A stretch of DNA of 64,000 nucleotides, from the NCBI GenBank assembly GCA_965240325.2, contig OZ251224.1, positions 3,100,001 to 3,164,000 on the forward strand, written 5' to 3'. Origin of the DNA: Rebecca billardiae RCC1528. Lineage: Eukaryota > Haptophyta. A program made the translations under genes and the position numbers. Below, piece by piece: positions 30,480 through 39,728 of the stretch (the first letter of the stretch is position 1; every line of letters begins with the position of its first letter). The notes beneath the pieces are model-generated. The model did no database searches, was not told the origin of the DNA, and saw only the letters and a program-made list of their open reading frames with translations.

Positions 30480-31244
30480 TTGCATCAGGCGGTGCTCATC
30501 CTGTGGACGACCATGTTCCGCCGCCGCCGCCGCCGTGATGATGGCGTGCCAATGCCCGAATCCGTGTTTGCTGCCGTGCACCCATGGCACGAGCTCCTCG
30601 TTCCCGAGCCTCTCGTCTTCAACGGATGGCTTCTCGCCCCCTCCGATCGCACGCGCAGCTTCCACCCGCATAGGCTGCCGCTGTCCCCCGCTGTGCCCCC
30701 AGTGCAGCGCGCCGAGCGGGATGACGCGGAGGAGGACGAGCTCGGTGGCGACGACGACGAGCACTCGACATGCACCATCTGTCTGTGCTCGATTAAGGCC
30801 AGCGACGCGTCCACGGGCATCGCCGTCCTGCACTGTGGCCATCGCTTCCACCCGTGCTGCATCTCCGGGTGGCTGTCGCACGGCTCCGAGCGGCAATGCC
30901 CGGTCTGCCGCGCAGTCGAGGGCTCGCCTCTCGAGCTGCCGTCCGGCAGCTCGACACGCGGCTCCCGGCGGCGACGGCAACGCAGCATCTTCGTGATGGG
31001 CAGGAACTTGAGCCTATGGTTCCTCGTCCACCACGAATTTTTCAACATGATCGTGAGCTATGGGTACGAGCGCGCCCTGTTCTTCACTGGCTCGCCATTG
31101 CTCTCCTCTGCGCTCGGCGCAGCGTGGATCGCGCTGCTGCACAGCTCGCTGCCTGGGCCGCGCGTGGATCAGCACCCTTTGCAGGTGTTGCTCGGGATCC
31201 AGAGCACTCCTCGCGTGCTGCGCTGCCTCACGGCTTGGTTCTGA
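30480..31244 (+). CDS. RING-H2 finger protein with hydrophobic C-terminus
   Basis: A 254-residue ORF; a start at the second ATG (30513, before a poly-arginine run) is equally plausible. Residues about 97-141 form a canonical C3H2C3 RING: Cys-x2-Cys, 15 residues, Cys-x-His-x2-His-x2-Cys, 10 residues, Cys-x2-Cys, with GHRFHPCCISGW at its centre. RING-H2 proteins bind E2 enzymes and act as ubiquitin ligases. An acidic linker precedes the domain. The C-terminal 80 residues contain hydrophobic segments (SLWFLVHHEFFNMIV, LLSSALGAAWIALL) that may anchor the protein in a membrane. The target is unknown. Confidence 0.8.
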   Translation: MHQAVLILWTTMFRRRRRRDDGVPMPESVFAAVHPWHELLVPEPLVFNGWLLAPSDRTRSFHPHRLPLSPAVPPVQRAERDDAEEDELGGDDDEHSTCTICLCSIKASDASTGIAVLHCGHRFHPCCISGWLSHGSERQCPVCRAVEGSPLELPSGSSTRGSRRRRQRSIFVMGRNLSLWFLVHHEFFNMIVSYGYERALFFTGSPLLSSALGAAWIALLHSSLPGPRVDQHPLQVLLGIQSTPRVLRCLTAWF

Positions 31245-31531
31245 CGCTCTGCTTCTGATTCAGACTCTGGGACTACTCGGATCCAATCGGACTGTGCTCG
31301 GACGGCTGGTATTTTTTGGTGCCGTGGGGCTGTGTGAGTCATCGGAGTGGCAACTCGTTCAGACCGGTACCCTAGCTTATAGCTCGACAGTATCAATAAA
31401 TGTAGTTGTCAGCAGGTTGTGCGGTCCGCCCGGCCGCCGCGCGGACTTATTGATGACGAGTCCGTGAAGTCAACATAGCTCCGCCGAGCGCCCCCCCCGG
31501 GGACAAGCCGACGTGATTGCTCAGGTACGGT

Positions 31532-32395
31532 TCAGATCGCCTGTTCTCTGAGCTTGCGCAGCCGCTCGGCGAGCTTGTCCTCCTCTGCCTCGGGCAGGCT
31601 TGCCACCTGCTCCTGGGCAGCGGGCACCTCTGTGCTCGGCGTCGCCTGGTTCATTTTGGACGAGAACTCGAGCCCGTGCTCGTCGGCCACCTGCTGCAGC
31701 AGGGATTCCACCTCCTCCTCGGGCATGGCGGCGCTCGTGCTCGAGTTGATCGCTTGCTCGATGTACTCTGATCGCACGTCCACGTCCTCAAACGACCGCT
31801 CGAACCCGTCCATCACCTTGGCGATCTGCGCGCATGCGTGCGCGTGCGCGCCGCATCGTGAGCAGCCGTGCCGCGGGCGCATCACTCTGGGTAGGCACCG
31901 CGCGCGCACCTTTTCGACATCCATCGACTGCAGCGACGCATCCATCCCCTTCACCACGCCAGCCATCTGTTTAGTCACCATCTGCATCTTCACCGCTGAC
32001 TCGACTCGCGACGCGACGGCGTCCACGCGCGACGAGAGCCGCAGGTAGTTCATGGCTGCGCAGGCGCATGGCATGGCGCGCATCGCGCCCCACGGTCAGC
32101 GTCGCGTTCGCGCACGGGCGGTGGGGTGGCGCGTCGCGCGCACATTGGTTCTTCTGCCGGATGGCGTTCTGCGCGTATATCCGCGCGCCCTCCATGTTGC
32201 CCTTCTCGATGGCCTGCCAGCAGCCATGCGCACGGGTGCAGGTCAGCGCACGGGCACCACGGCGCACTGGGACCGGCGGCGCGCTCTCACCTTCTTCACC
32301 TTGGCGCGCTCGGCCTTCTCCTCCTTCTCCGCCTTCTTGGACATGCGGTTGAGCTGCTTGGCGGTGAACTTGAGATTGAAAAGCTGGTTCTCCAT
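31532..32395 (-). CDS. CHMP1: ESCRT-III subunit CHMP1 (VPS46/DID2)
   Basis: Four exons join in phase to 204 residues: 32395-32291, 32213-32144, 32055-31910 and 31825-31532. The protein aligns along its whole length with CHMP1: LFNLKFTAKQLNRMSKKAEK at the N-terminus, EGARIYAQNAIRQKNQ, LRLSSRVDAVASRVESAVK, MDGFERSFEDVDV, and a C-terminal MIT-interacting helix (EDKLAERLRKLREQAI). CHMP1 helps recruit the Vps4 ATPase and regulates ESCRT-III filament disassembly in endosome sorting, cytokinesis and nuclear envelope repair. The length equals the animal and plant proteins (about 196-204). The introns (77 to 88 bp) are GT-AG, two of them starting GTGCGC. The start codon is 101 bp from the divergent DNA ligase. 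Confidence 0.93.
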
Positions 32396-32496
32396 TGCAG
32401 TCTCGCGCCCGCGCCCGTCCTCCGCTACCCGCACTGCCCGAGGTGTTCTTGCAGCAGATGTGCACCCTGCACCCCGCGAGGCGTTGAGTTCGTACG
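32396..32496. promoter_or_regulatory. Divergent promoter region (101 bp)
   Basis: The shortest head-to-head spacer in the window, between the CHMP1 and DNA ligase start codons. It must hold both core promoters and both 5' UTRs unless transcripts overlap. Confidence 0.45.
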
Positions 32497-35400
32497 ATGG
32501 CGCCCGCAATGGATCAGATCCGACGGCAGCTCTTGCCCAATTTCAGTTTGCCGCCCGGGGCCGCCCGCCGGTGGCTCGGCATGGCGGGAGAAGATGTGGC
32601 GGCGAGACCCGACTTGTGCGAGCTCCCGTTCGCGAGACTGGTGGCACTGCTGGCCGAGCTCGAGCGCGTAGGCGCGACCCGCGCGTCGCTTTCGGCGCGG
32701 CAGGCCACGTGCCGCGCCTTCTGGGCGAAGCTCACGCGCGAGTACAAGTTCACGCTCAGCGGCCTCCACGCGCTGCTCCGTCTAGCGCTCCCGCACTTTG
32801 AGCACGGGCGCGTGTACGGCGCGAAGGAGCAGACCCTCGCGCGATGGATCGTCACGTGGAATGGCTGGAGGCGCGATGCCCTCTCCGGCGCGAGTTCAAA
32901 TAGTGGAGCCCTTGAGGCGCGCGTGCGCGAGGTCGTGCGGCAGCGCCGAGCGGCCGGCTCCGTGTCGTCGCTGACCGTCGGCGGCGTGAACAGCTGCCTC
33001 GAGCAGCTCGGGGAGGGCAGGCCCGAGGCAGCGGTGTCCGGCCTCTTCTCGACGTCGCACGCCACGGGCGACGAGGCCTTCTGGCTCGTGCGCATCATCC
33101 TGAAGAAGGCGCTGCTGCACAGCGCGGTGGCGCGCGAGCTCGTGAACGCGCTGAGCCCGGGCGCGTGGGACGAGCGCTGCGTCGACCTGCGCGCGCTGTG
33201 CGAGAGGCTGTGCCGCCCGTCGGAGGAGGCGGTCACGCTCGGCGTGTTCCACCGCACGGCCCAGCCGCGCGCCGCGCGCGCGCCCGTCGATGCCTGGGCC
33301 AAGCTCTGGCGCACGGCCGGCTTTGACGGCAGCGCGCTCGTCGAGACGAAGGTGGACGGCTGGCGGCTGCAGCTGCACCTCGCGCCGAGCGCGGGCGCGG
33401 ATTGGGTGTCGCGCGTGTTCACGCACTCGGGCCGCGCGCGGTCCCAGCCGCTGGGCGAGCACGCGCGCTTCTTCGCCGACGTGCTCGCGCGCCTCCGCGC
33501 CGCGCTCGGCCCCGAGCCCCAGCCCGGCGGCGCGGTCCTGGATGGCGAGGTTCTCATCTTTGACGACGCGCGAGAACGCTTCGAGCCGTTCGGCGGCGTG
33601 GGCGCGCAGCCCAAGGGCACGCGGCACCACTGCCTCGTGCTCTTCGACGCGCTCATGCTCCGCGGCACGCCGCTCGTCGCCGAGCCGCTCTGGCGCCGCC
33701 GGCGCGAGCTCGAAGCCGCCATCTCGCCGCAGCGCGGTTGGGTCGAGCTCTCGCGCGCCGAGGTGGTGCGATGGGCGCAGCCCACGGCCGTAGCGCAGAG
33801 CGCGTCCGAGTCGACGCCGCCGCGGCGGCGCGCGGGCGCGGCGCGCACGCCGAGCGAGAGCGAGTCGCCCTCGTGCGCCGCCGCGCCGCCGCCGCCGCCC
33901 GAGTGCCCCATCCGCGCCGCGATGGCGCGCGCCATCGCGGCGAGCGAGGAGGGCCTCGTGGTGAAAGCGCTGTGCGCTCCCTATGCGCCCTCGCCCGCCG
34001 CGTGCGGCTGGCTCAAGCTGAAGAGCTGCTACATCCACGGCGTGCATGACGAGATGTCGCTGGTCGTGCTCGGGTACGAGCGCGGCAAGGACGAGCGCGG
34101 CGGCTGGCTCCTCGGCGCGCTGAGCGGCTCGGCGGGCGGCGGCGCGCTGCGCTTCGTGCGCGTGTGCCGCGCGTCGCTCGCGCTCGGCAGCGCGGAGGAC
34201 AGGCAGGCGCTGCTCGATCGCTTCCGAAGCCTCGAGAAGGTGCAGCCCGCGTCCGCGTCGGAGCTGCCCGCGTGGTGCGCCGGCGCGGGCGACGCCGCCG
34301 ACGCGGCCCGCGCGTGGGCGCGCGGCGACGTGCGCCTGCTGCGCCACGCGCGCGAAGGTATCGTCGTCGACCTGCTGGCCAGCGAGCTGCTGCCGGCGCG
34401 CGCGCCGCCCGGCGGGGGCGGCGGCAGGGTCGAGCACGCGTTTGGCGGCGACGCGGCGCTCGGCTTCTGCCTGCGCTTCCCGCGCATCGTGCGGCTGAAG
34501 CTCGCGCTCGAGCCTGGCGAGGCGCACACGTGCGCCCAGCTGAACGAGCTCTTCTTCGCCGAGCGAGAACGGCAGGACCGCGCGTGCGCCGTGCGCGCCG
34601 GTGATCTCGACGCGCGATCGAGCGGTGCGCTCGGCGACGAGCGCGAGCTGAGGGCGCGGCTGGCGGAGGCAGACCGGGCGCTTGCGGCGAGTCTGAACCT
34701 GCGCATGTACGCGACGAGCGTGGCGCCGCCGCTGCTGCCCTCGCCACACGCCCCGGCCGAGTCATCGCCATCGGCGGGCGCGGGGCAGGACTCTCACGCC
34801 AACGCGGCGCACGGCACTCGCCCTGCGGCGGAGCACGCGCGGCAGGCGGACGCGCGGCGCTCGGCGGGGCGCGCGGAGCGCAAGCGCGCGCGGGACGAGG
34901 TCGGCGGCGGCGAGCCGGCGCACGACCTCTCGGCGCGCGACGCTGGCCAGCCCGCGCCCAACTGCCACCCGCTGCACAGCTGGGGCTTGCCGCCGACCGA
35001 GGAGTTGCAGAGGGGTCGGTGGCTTGCCGGTGTCGGCCGTTGGTTTGCGCACGCGGGCGCAGAGGACGCGCTGCTCGCGCGGCGCTGGGCGGAGTGCTTC
35101 GTGCTGCTCGACCGGCGCACGCTCACAAAGGGCACCCGCCAACGGCTGGGCGAGGCGCTGGCAAGGCTCGGCGCGGCCCACACCGAGCTCGACCTCGTCC
35201 AGCTGCGCGCCGCGCAGCCGGTCCGGATGCCCACGCACGTCCTCACCGCGTGGCACGCGCACCCGGAGCGGCGCGAGTGCCTGTGGAAGCAGGCGCAGGA
35301 GACCGTGTGGATGGCGCACGGCTGGGCCTTGCCGGACACCGACGCGCGCGTCGCCGTGCGCGTTCGGCTGTCGGGCGCGCCGGCGCGTCTCCGCCAGTGC

Positions 35401-35694
35401 CTCTGGTTCGACCGGGCCGTGCTCGATCCGTTTCCCGCCGTGCTGCGCCAGCTGACCGATGCGGGCAATGCCACCAGTGACTTGGGCGCGGACGACGGCG
35501 GCATGGCTTCGGAGGCGGCCTGGCGGCAGCACTGCGCCCGACAGTACGTCTTCTCATTCGCGCAGCTTGGTGAAGCGTACATGCCGCCGACGCCAAGGCC
35601 GAGGCTGATGAAGGCCGGCACTGGTAACTACGAGGACTCCGTCGCACGTGCCGCTGGTCAATCAGCAGCTGACGACGATCACGATGACGATTGA
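32497..35694 (+). CDS. LIG4: ATP-dependent DNA ligase, LIG4-like
   Basis: One uninterrupted exon of 1065 residues. An N-terminal helical region (about 5-130) fits the ligase DNA-binding domain. Nucleotidyltransferase motif I is ETKVDGWRLQLH, with the AMP-accepting lysine at about residue 285. Motif III is LDGEVLIFDD, IIIa is CLVLFDALML, IV is EGLVVK (about 484) and V is WLKLKS (about 505). The region after motif V (DEMSLVVLGYERGKDERGGW) resembles ligase IV, the end-joining ligase that works with XRCC4. A serine/proline-rich insert lies between motifs IIIa and IV. The C-terminal 350 residues are diverged; I cannot see clear BRCT repeats, though the region around 830-1040 has the right size. 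A LIG1- or LIG3-type assignment is possible but less likely. Confidence 0.75.
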   Translation: MAPAMDQIRRQLLPNFSLPPGAARRWLGMAGEDVAARPDLCELPFARLVALLAELERVGATRASLSARQATCRAFWAKLTREYKFTLSGLHALLRLALPHFEHGRVYGAKEQTLARWIVTWNGWRRDALSGASSNSGALEARVREVVRQRRAAGSVSSLTVGGVNSCLEQLGEGRPEAAVSGLFSTSHATGDEAFWLVRIILKKALLHSAVARELVNALSPGAWDERCVDLRALCERLCRPSEEAVTLGVFHRTAQPRAARAPVDAWAKLWRTAGFDGSALVETKVDGWRLQLHLAPSAGADWVSRVFTHSGRARSQPLGEHARFFADVLARLRAALGPEPQPGGAVLDGEVLIFDDARERFEPFGGVGAQPKGTRHHCLVLFDALMLRGTPLVAEPLWRRRRELEAAISPQRGWVELSRAEVVRWAQPTAVAQSASESTPPRRRAGAARTPSESESPSCAAAPPPPPECPIRAAMARAIAASEEGLVVKALCAPYAPSPAACGWLKLKSCYIHGVHDEMSLVVLGYERGKDERGGWLLGALSGSAGGGALRFVRVCRASLALGSAEDRQALLDRFRSLEKVQPASASELPAWCAGAGDAADAARAWARGDVRLLRHAREGIVVDLLASELLPARAPPGGGGGRVEHAFGGDAALGFCLRFPRIVRLKLALEPGEAHTCAQLNELFFAERERQDRACAVRAGDLDARSSGALGDERELRARLAEADRALAASLNLRMYATSVAPPLLPSPHAPAESSPSAGAGQDSHANAAHGTRPAAEHARQADARRSAGRAERKRARDEVGGGEPAHDLSARDAGQPAPNCHPLHSWGLPPTEELQRGRWLAGVGRWFAHAGAEDALLARRWAECFVLLDRRTLTKGTRQRLGEALARLGAAHTELDLVQLRAAQPVRMPTHVLTAWHAHPERRECLWKQAQETVWMAHGWALPDTDARVAVRVRLSGAPARLRQCLWFDRAVLDPFPAVLRQLTDAGNATSDLGADDGGMASEAAWRQHCARQYVFSFAQLGEAYMPPTPRPRLMKAGTGNYEDSVARAAGQSAADDDHDDD

Positions 35695-35968
35695 CCACGA
35701 CGACAGGTACGAAGCAGCAGCCTACCCGCCCGCCCGGCCGGTGCTGGTGCCAATATCACGGATGAGCCTCATTAAGCTTCAATGCTGCCTGATTAGAAGC
35801 CCTGCATGATGAGTAGCAGGGCTCCGTCGACGACACAGCGCGGCTACGACTCGTCGGAGTACAGTCAAGTCGTCGCGGCAGCATGAGCAGCCACCATGTG
35901 ACCCATGTCCATGACCAGCGCGCCATCACAGCCTGCGCGTTCTGAAGTAGCCTGCACCTGCTCAGATG

Positions 35969-36835
35969 CTATGTCGTGCTGCTGGAGGGCGGCAGATTCG
36001 CTGCAGTCACAGCCCCGTCTGCAAGCCTCGCCTCCCCGCGTGACCCACGCGTCTCCGCCGCTCGCGGCTGCGAGCTGTACCAGTCAAGCTGCACCTGATT
36101 GCTCTCGACCACGACTGCATTGCAGTACGCGTTGAGGCACACGAAGAAGAGCGCAGAGGTGCCAGCGATGACGGCGGCGGCGAGGGTCAGCGGCGTGAGC
36201 GTGTACACGAGTAGCACGTTGCGCACGGCGGCGGCAACGGTACAGATCAGCCCGAGTAACGTGAAGAACTGCGCAACGCCGATCGGAAGCCCCAGCTCCT
36301 GAATGCCGTGGACGATCGCCCTGTTACCAGCGAGCTTGGAGACTGAGTCGAGCAGCACGACGTAGAGAAAGAGTCCGAGCGCGAGGAACGCGCTCGAGAG
36401 CAGGGTGAAAAAGGAGAGCAGGGAGTCATCAGCCGGCGGGTTGAAGACGATGGGAAGCACGATCGTGAGAAGCAGTGCAGTCACGAGCGCCTGGTTGGTG
36501 AAGTAGGTGTTCACCTGCTCGCGGAGGGCTCGCCCGCCCATCGCGAAGCTCAGGTGCATCTGAAGAGCCTGCGGCGCGGAGGGGCGTGGGAAGCCTGCCG
36601 CGGTGAGGCATATGCCCAACGGGCTCAGTGTGCCACCGCGGCGTGCGCCTTGGGGCTCGCAGCGCGCCAACGCAGCGCGCGCCTTCAGGCTGAGATAATG
36701 CACGTTGGTATCGGGCGCTGGGTTGAGGTTGGGATCGTAGAACTCGTCCGGGTCGACGTCGAGGCGCCGAGACCTCGCGATGGAGGAGCTGCGACGGAGG
36801 ACCATGCTCCTGGTGAATTGTGTGACCGTTTGCAC
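35969..36835 (-). CDS. Four-transmembrane hypothetical protein
   Basis: A 288-residue ORF. Hydrophobic segments: TALLLTIVLPIVF (about 118-131), FFTLLSSAFLALGLFLYVVL (about 141-160), AQFFTLLGLICTVAAAV (about 187-203) and LTLAAAVIAGTSALFFVCL (about 216-235). Both ends are hydrophilic; the N-terminus is basic with DVDPDEFYDP. Residues about 60-92 are low complexity (PQGARRGG..) and may be a retained intron, but I could not fix consistent splice sites. No family recognised. Confidence 0.6.
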   Translation of the reverse strand: MQTVTQFTRSMVLRRSSSIARSRRLDVDPDEFYDPNLNPAPDTNVHYLSLKARAALARCEPQGARRGGTLSPLGICLTAAGFPRPSAPQALQMHLSFAMGGRALREQVNTYFTNQALVTALLLTIVLPIVFNPPADDSLLSFFTLLSSAFLALGLFLYVVLLDSVSKLAGNRAIVHGIQELGLPIGVAQFFTLLGLICTVAAAVRNVLLVYTLTPLTLAAAVIAGTSALFFVCLNAYCNAVVVESNQVQLDWYSSQPRAAETRGSRGEARLADGAVTAANLPPSSSTT

Positions 36836-36990
36836 GACCGTTCCTCGTCACGCCGCCATGCTTTGACGGCCGGTCGCCCGAGGACAGGGAGCGCTGCCCC
36901 ACGAGCAATCGGCGCGGCAAACAGCCCAGGGACCGGCCAGACGACTGCCCTGAGGACCATGGCACAGGTGCTGGTGATGGGCCGCGGCGG

Positions 36991-37656
36991 TTGCCGGACA
37001 GCTCTGCACTGCCTCCGCCCAGCCCCGCTGCAGGCACCGGCAAGCGCCCTATGCACAGGGCCTGCACAGGCAGCCCCCAGTCACCGGTGGCACTCGCCCC
37101 CCCGCTTGGACACACCCCGGGGTGTAGCCAGGGAGGTGCCAGCAGTAGCGCCGGCGCTCAAGCACCACCCGTCGCGCCGCGTGGCGACCCCCCCGCGGTG
37201 GGGCGTGGCCCGCCGGCCAAAAGGAGCCGCCCGGATTCCGATACCCTGCAGCAGCCTCTCTGGCCTGGCGCCCCCGCTCCTGACCAGCCCAGAGCCCCGA
37301 CGCCTGCGGTGCCTGAGGCCCCGCCACTACGCAAGTCTGCCAGGCTGTGCCAGCGCCGCACGCGCGGCTCAGGCATGACTGCAGCTCCACACCAGCAAAA
37401 TGACGCTTCGCGCGCACCCGGCGCGCCGACACAGCCTGCCCGGGAGAAGCCCGCCGGGGCTGACCTTGGGCAACAGCCATACATGCAGGCCAGCATGCGC
37501 GGCGGGGTGGCATCAGTGCCGACCCCGGCCCGCAAACGCAAACAGCCGGACGCCCCGGCCCACGCAGCTGATGCGCCAGCAAACCCTGCTCCGGGCAACA
37601 GAACCCTGCCGCCGGCTTTGAGGCCGACACGCCACACTGGGGCACATATCACCTGA
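36991..37656 (+). CDS. Candidate transposon-derived basic, disordered protein
   Basis: A 221-residue ORF rich in Pro, Ala, Ser and Gln. It contains two nuclear-localisation-like clusters (PPAKRSRPDS and PARKRKQPDA) and PPLRKSARLCQRRTRG, a type of motif common in disordered regions of retroelement and transposon proteins. No enzymatic domain is visible. It lies next to a repeat that also occurs near 55.6 kb. It may be a fragment of a mobile element or chance. Confidence 0.3.
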   Translation: MPDSSALPPPSPAAGTGKRPMHRACTGSPQSPVALAPPLGHTPGCSQGGASSSAGAQAPPVAPRGDPPAVGRGPPAKRSRPDSDTLQQPLWPGAPAPDQPRAPTPAVPEAPPLRKSARLCQRRTRGSGMTAAPHQQNDASRAPGAPTQPAREKPAGADLGQQPYMQASMRGGVASVPTPARKRKQPDAPAHAADAPANPAPGNRTLPPALRPTRHTGAHIT

Positions 37657-37698
37657 GGGCCAGGCCTTCTGTGTGATAAGCTACCCCAGTCATGCCGC

Positions 37699-38023
37699 TT
37701 GATACACGCCTTCCCCAACCGACAGTGGGGCTCTACATTCCCTACTACATCCTCATCCTGTCGGCGCGCTGTCGCATCGGCGCCCAGTCGGCGAGTTCGG
37801 ACGACGACGTTTTGTGGACGACGGTGGGGCGAGGACGACGGGCGCTGGCGCGCCGCGAGGCGGCCGCAGCCCTCGTCCAGGCCTCGCAGGCGGACGGCTG
37901 AACGATTTTTTCCGGCGGCGCTACCATCGGCGACGGCTTCATGGGCGGTGACAGTTGGCGGGCGTCAATCTCGCCTGCCTGAGCTGTGTGCGTCTCTTAT
38001 TCTTAGTAAACTGTTGTACAGAG
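37699..38023 (+). mobile_element. Dispersed repeat element, copy A, abutting the MFS start codon
   Basis: About 325 bp whose reverse complement recurs, with roughly 80-85 percent identity by eye, at about 55466-55830. Shared landmarks are CCCAACCGACAGTGGGGCTC near one end, TCGGCGCGCTGTCGCATCGG in the middle, GCCTCGCAGGCGGACGGCTG, and GCTGTGTGCGTCTCTTATTC at the other end. No protein is encoded. Size and lack of coding suit a MITE or solo terminal repeat. It ends four bases before the ATG of the next gene. Confidence 0.7.
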
Positions 38024-38026
38024 TCA

Positions 38027-39547
38027 ATGGCGACAACGGCGACCAGCCCTGCGCGGTGTCACGCGTTGGCGGCCATCGCATGTGCGTTCGTCCTTGGCGC
38101 CGGCTCGCTAGGATTCCCCTACGGCTGGATTGTAGTCTATCCCGTCATCCTTGCGGAGGTACGCGCCGCTGCCGGCAACACGCACGGCCACGAGGCAGCG
38201 GTCTCGGGTGCGTACGCGGTCCACCTGTGCTTCCATGGCGTGGCCGGGTTTGCCCTGGCTCCATTCATGTCGAGGTACGGCGCGGTGCCTACCATGACGC
38301 TGGGCGTCCTTCTGGTGTGCGCGGGCTTCTTCTGGATGGGGCTGTCCACATCGGTCGTCGAGCTATACGTGTCCTTTGGTGTGCTGGCCGGCTCAGGCGT
38401 GTGCGCGGTGGTCTCGAGCCTCTACACGCTGCCGCAGGAGCTGCCGGCCGTGGGCGCCTTCCGTGGGCTTGCCACGGGGATCGTGACGATGGGCACCCCG
38501 GCCGGCCAGGGCATCGCAACTCTGGTGTACGCCCGAGCGCTGGCCTCCGGCGTGCCTTGGCGCACACCAGTGCTGTGGACGGCGGCTGCCACACTTGTTC
38601 TCGGTCTGCTGACGGTGCCGTGCCTGGCGCACCTGGTTCCGCACACGCTCAAGCGCTCTCGCCTGCTCGCCGACCTCAGCATGGCGCAAGGCTGGTGCGC
38701 GAGACCCGCCGCCGATCTTGGCGGTGCCGCCCCCGCATCAGCCGACGACCGCGGCCTGTCAGCGCTGGTCGGCGGCGCGGTCAGCAATCACGGCGGTGGC
38801 CACCAGCGGGCCCCGCGTGTGCTCGACCTCCTGCGCTCGAGGACCGGCGTGAGGATGGCCGTCGGCTTCACGCTGGCCTCGTCGTGCTACTTCAGCACGC
38901 TGAACTTCTTCTTCAGCCAGGCTCAGACCTACGGCCTCGGCTCGAGCGCCTCCTTCATGTCGGCCCTCTCCCTAACACTCGCGCTGACCAACGTGCTCGG
39001 CCGCTCGCTCGTGTCGCACCTGCTGGTCGACCGGTGCAAGCTGCGGCCGCAGGTGGCGCTTGGTTGCAGCATGGCGCTGCTGGGGCTCGGGATGAGCGTG
39101 CTGCCGGGTGTGGCCGGGCGCGTGCTGCCCCGCACCTCCATGCTCGCGTTCGCGACCGTATTCGGGCTGCTTGGTGGGCCATACATGGCCCTGTACCCGC
39201 TGACAGTGAGTGAGGTCTTTGGGAAGGAGAATGCGTCTGTGAAGTTCATGCAGCTGAGCGCGGTGGAGGCCCCAGGCATGCTCCTCGCGCCGACGCTCTT
39301 CGCAGCGCTGGCAGACGCGTGCGAGGGTGAGTACTGGCCTGCGTGGCTGCTCCTGGGAGCCACCCAGCTGCTGGTGCTCGCGCTGATATCGCCGCTTCCG
39401 TCGGCCAATGAGCCGCATCATCATCCCTCCAGCGCGGCGCAGGCGCAGGGTTCGCAGGCGCGAGCGGACGAAGACCGCCCGTGGCCGGAGGAGCCGGCGG
39501 AGAAGGCTGGCCGGCAGCACCCGTTGCCGACAGATAACCTTCACTAA
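38027..39547 (+). CDS. MFS transporter, monocarboxylate/oxalate-type
   Basis: Single exon of 506 residues from the ATG at 38027. The frame continues upstream into the dispersed repeat, so I reject the ATG at 37955. About 12 TM segments. The N-terminal helix pattern (CAFVLGAGSLGFPYGWIVVYPVIL) and the second-half features (SEVFGKENASVKFMQLS, typical of MCT/oxalate-formate antiporter-like proteins) suggest an organic-anion transporter; the substrate is unknown. A hydrophilic loop of about 60 residues lies between the two six-helix halves. The C-terminus is His/Ser/Gln-rich. Its promoter and 5' UTR must come from, or lie across, the inserted repeat. Confidence 0.78.
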   Translation: MATTATSPARCHALAAIACAFVLGAGSLGFPYGWIVVYPVILAEVRAAAGNTHGHEAAVSGAYAVHLCFHGVAGFALAPFMSRYGAVPTMTLGVLLVCAGFFWMGLSTSVVELYVSFGVLAGSGVCAVVSSLYTLPQELPAVGAFRGLATGIVTMGTPAGQGIATLVYARALASGVPWRTPVLWTAAATLVLGLLTVPCLAHLVPHTLKRSRLLADLSMAQGWCARPAADLGGAAPASADDRGLSALVGGAVSNHGGGHQRAPRVLDLLRSRTGVRMAVGFTLASSCYFSTLNFFFSQAQTYGLGSSASFMSALSLTLALTNVLGRSLVSHLLVDRCKLRPQVALGCSMALLGLGMSVLPGVAGRVLPRTSMLAFATVFGLLGGPYMALYPLTVSEVFGKENASVKFMQLSAVEAPGMLLAPTLFAALADACEGEYWPAWLLLGATQLLVLALISPLPSANEPHHHPSSAAQAQGSQARADEDRPWPEEPAEKAGRQHPLPTDNLH

Positions 39548-39728
39548 TCACTTTGACTTGGCCTCGCAGACCGCGTCACGAGGCAATACTACAGTCTACT
39601 ACACGCAGTTAGTACATAGTACTTAGCAGCTGACGAGACCGCCGCCTATATTTGGTATAGTATCATCGTAGTAGCAGTAGCAGCTGCTAAGACTCGATCT
39701 GTTGCCGGCGCGGCAGCCGGCTGCCGGG

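Larger units (their letters stand above)
36836..38026. other. Gene-poor, transposon-like interval
   Basis: Between the four-TM gene and the MFS gene. It holds a candidate basic ORF (36991-37656) and a dispersed repeat (37699-38023). Codon choice here (CAG, CCA, ACA, many CCT) is less GC-biased than in neighbouring genes, suggesting mobile DNA. Confidence 0.45.

Noticed and set aside
37955-38026. Upstream ATG (37955) for the MFS transporter
   Set aside because: The 24 added residues are encoded by the dispersed repeat, and the natural first transmembrane segment starts soon after the ATG at 38027.
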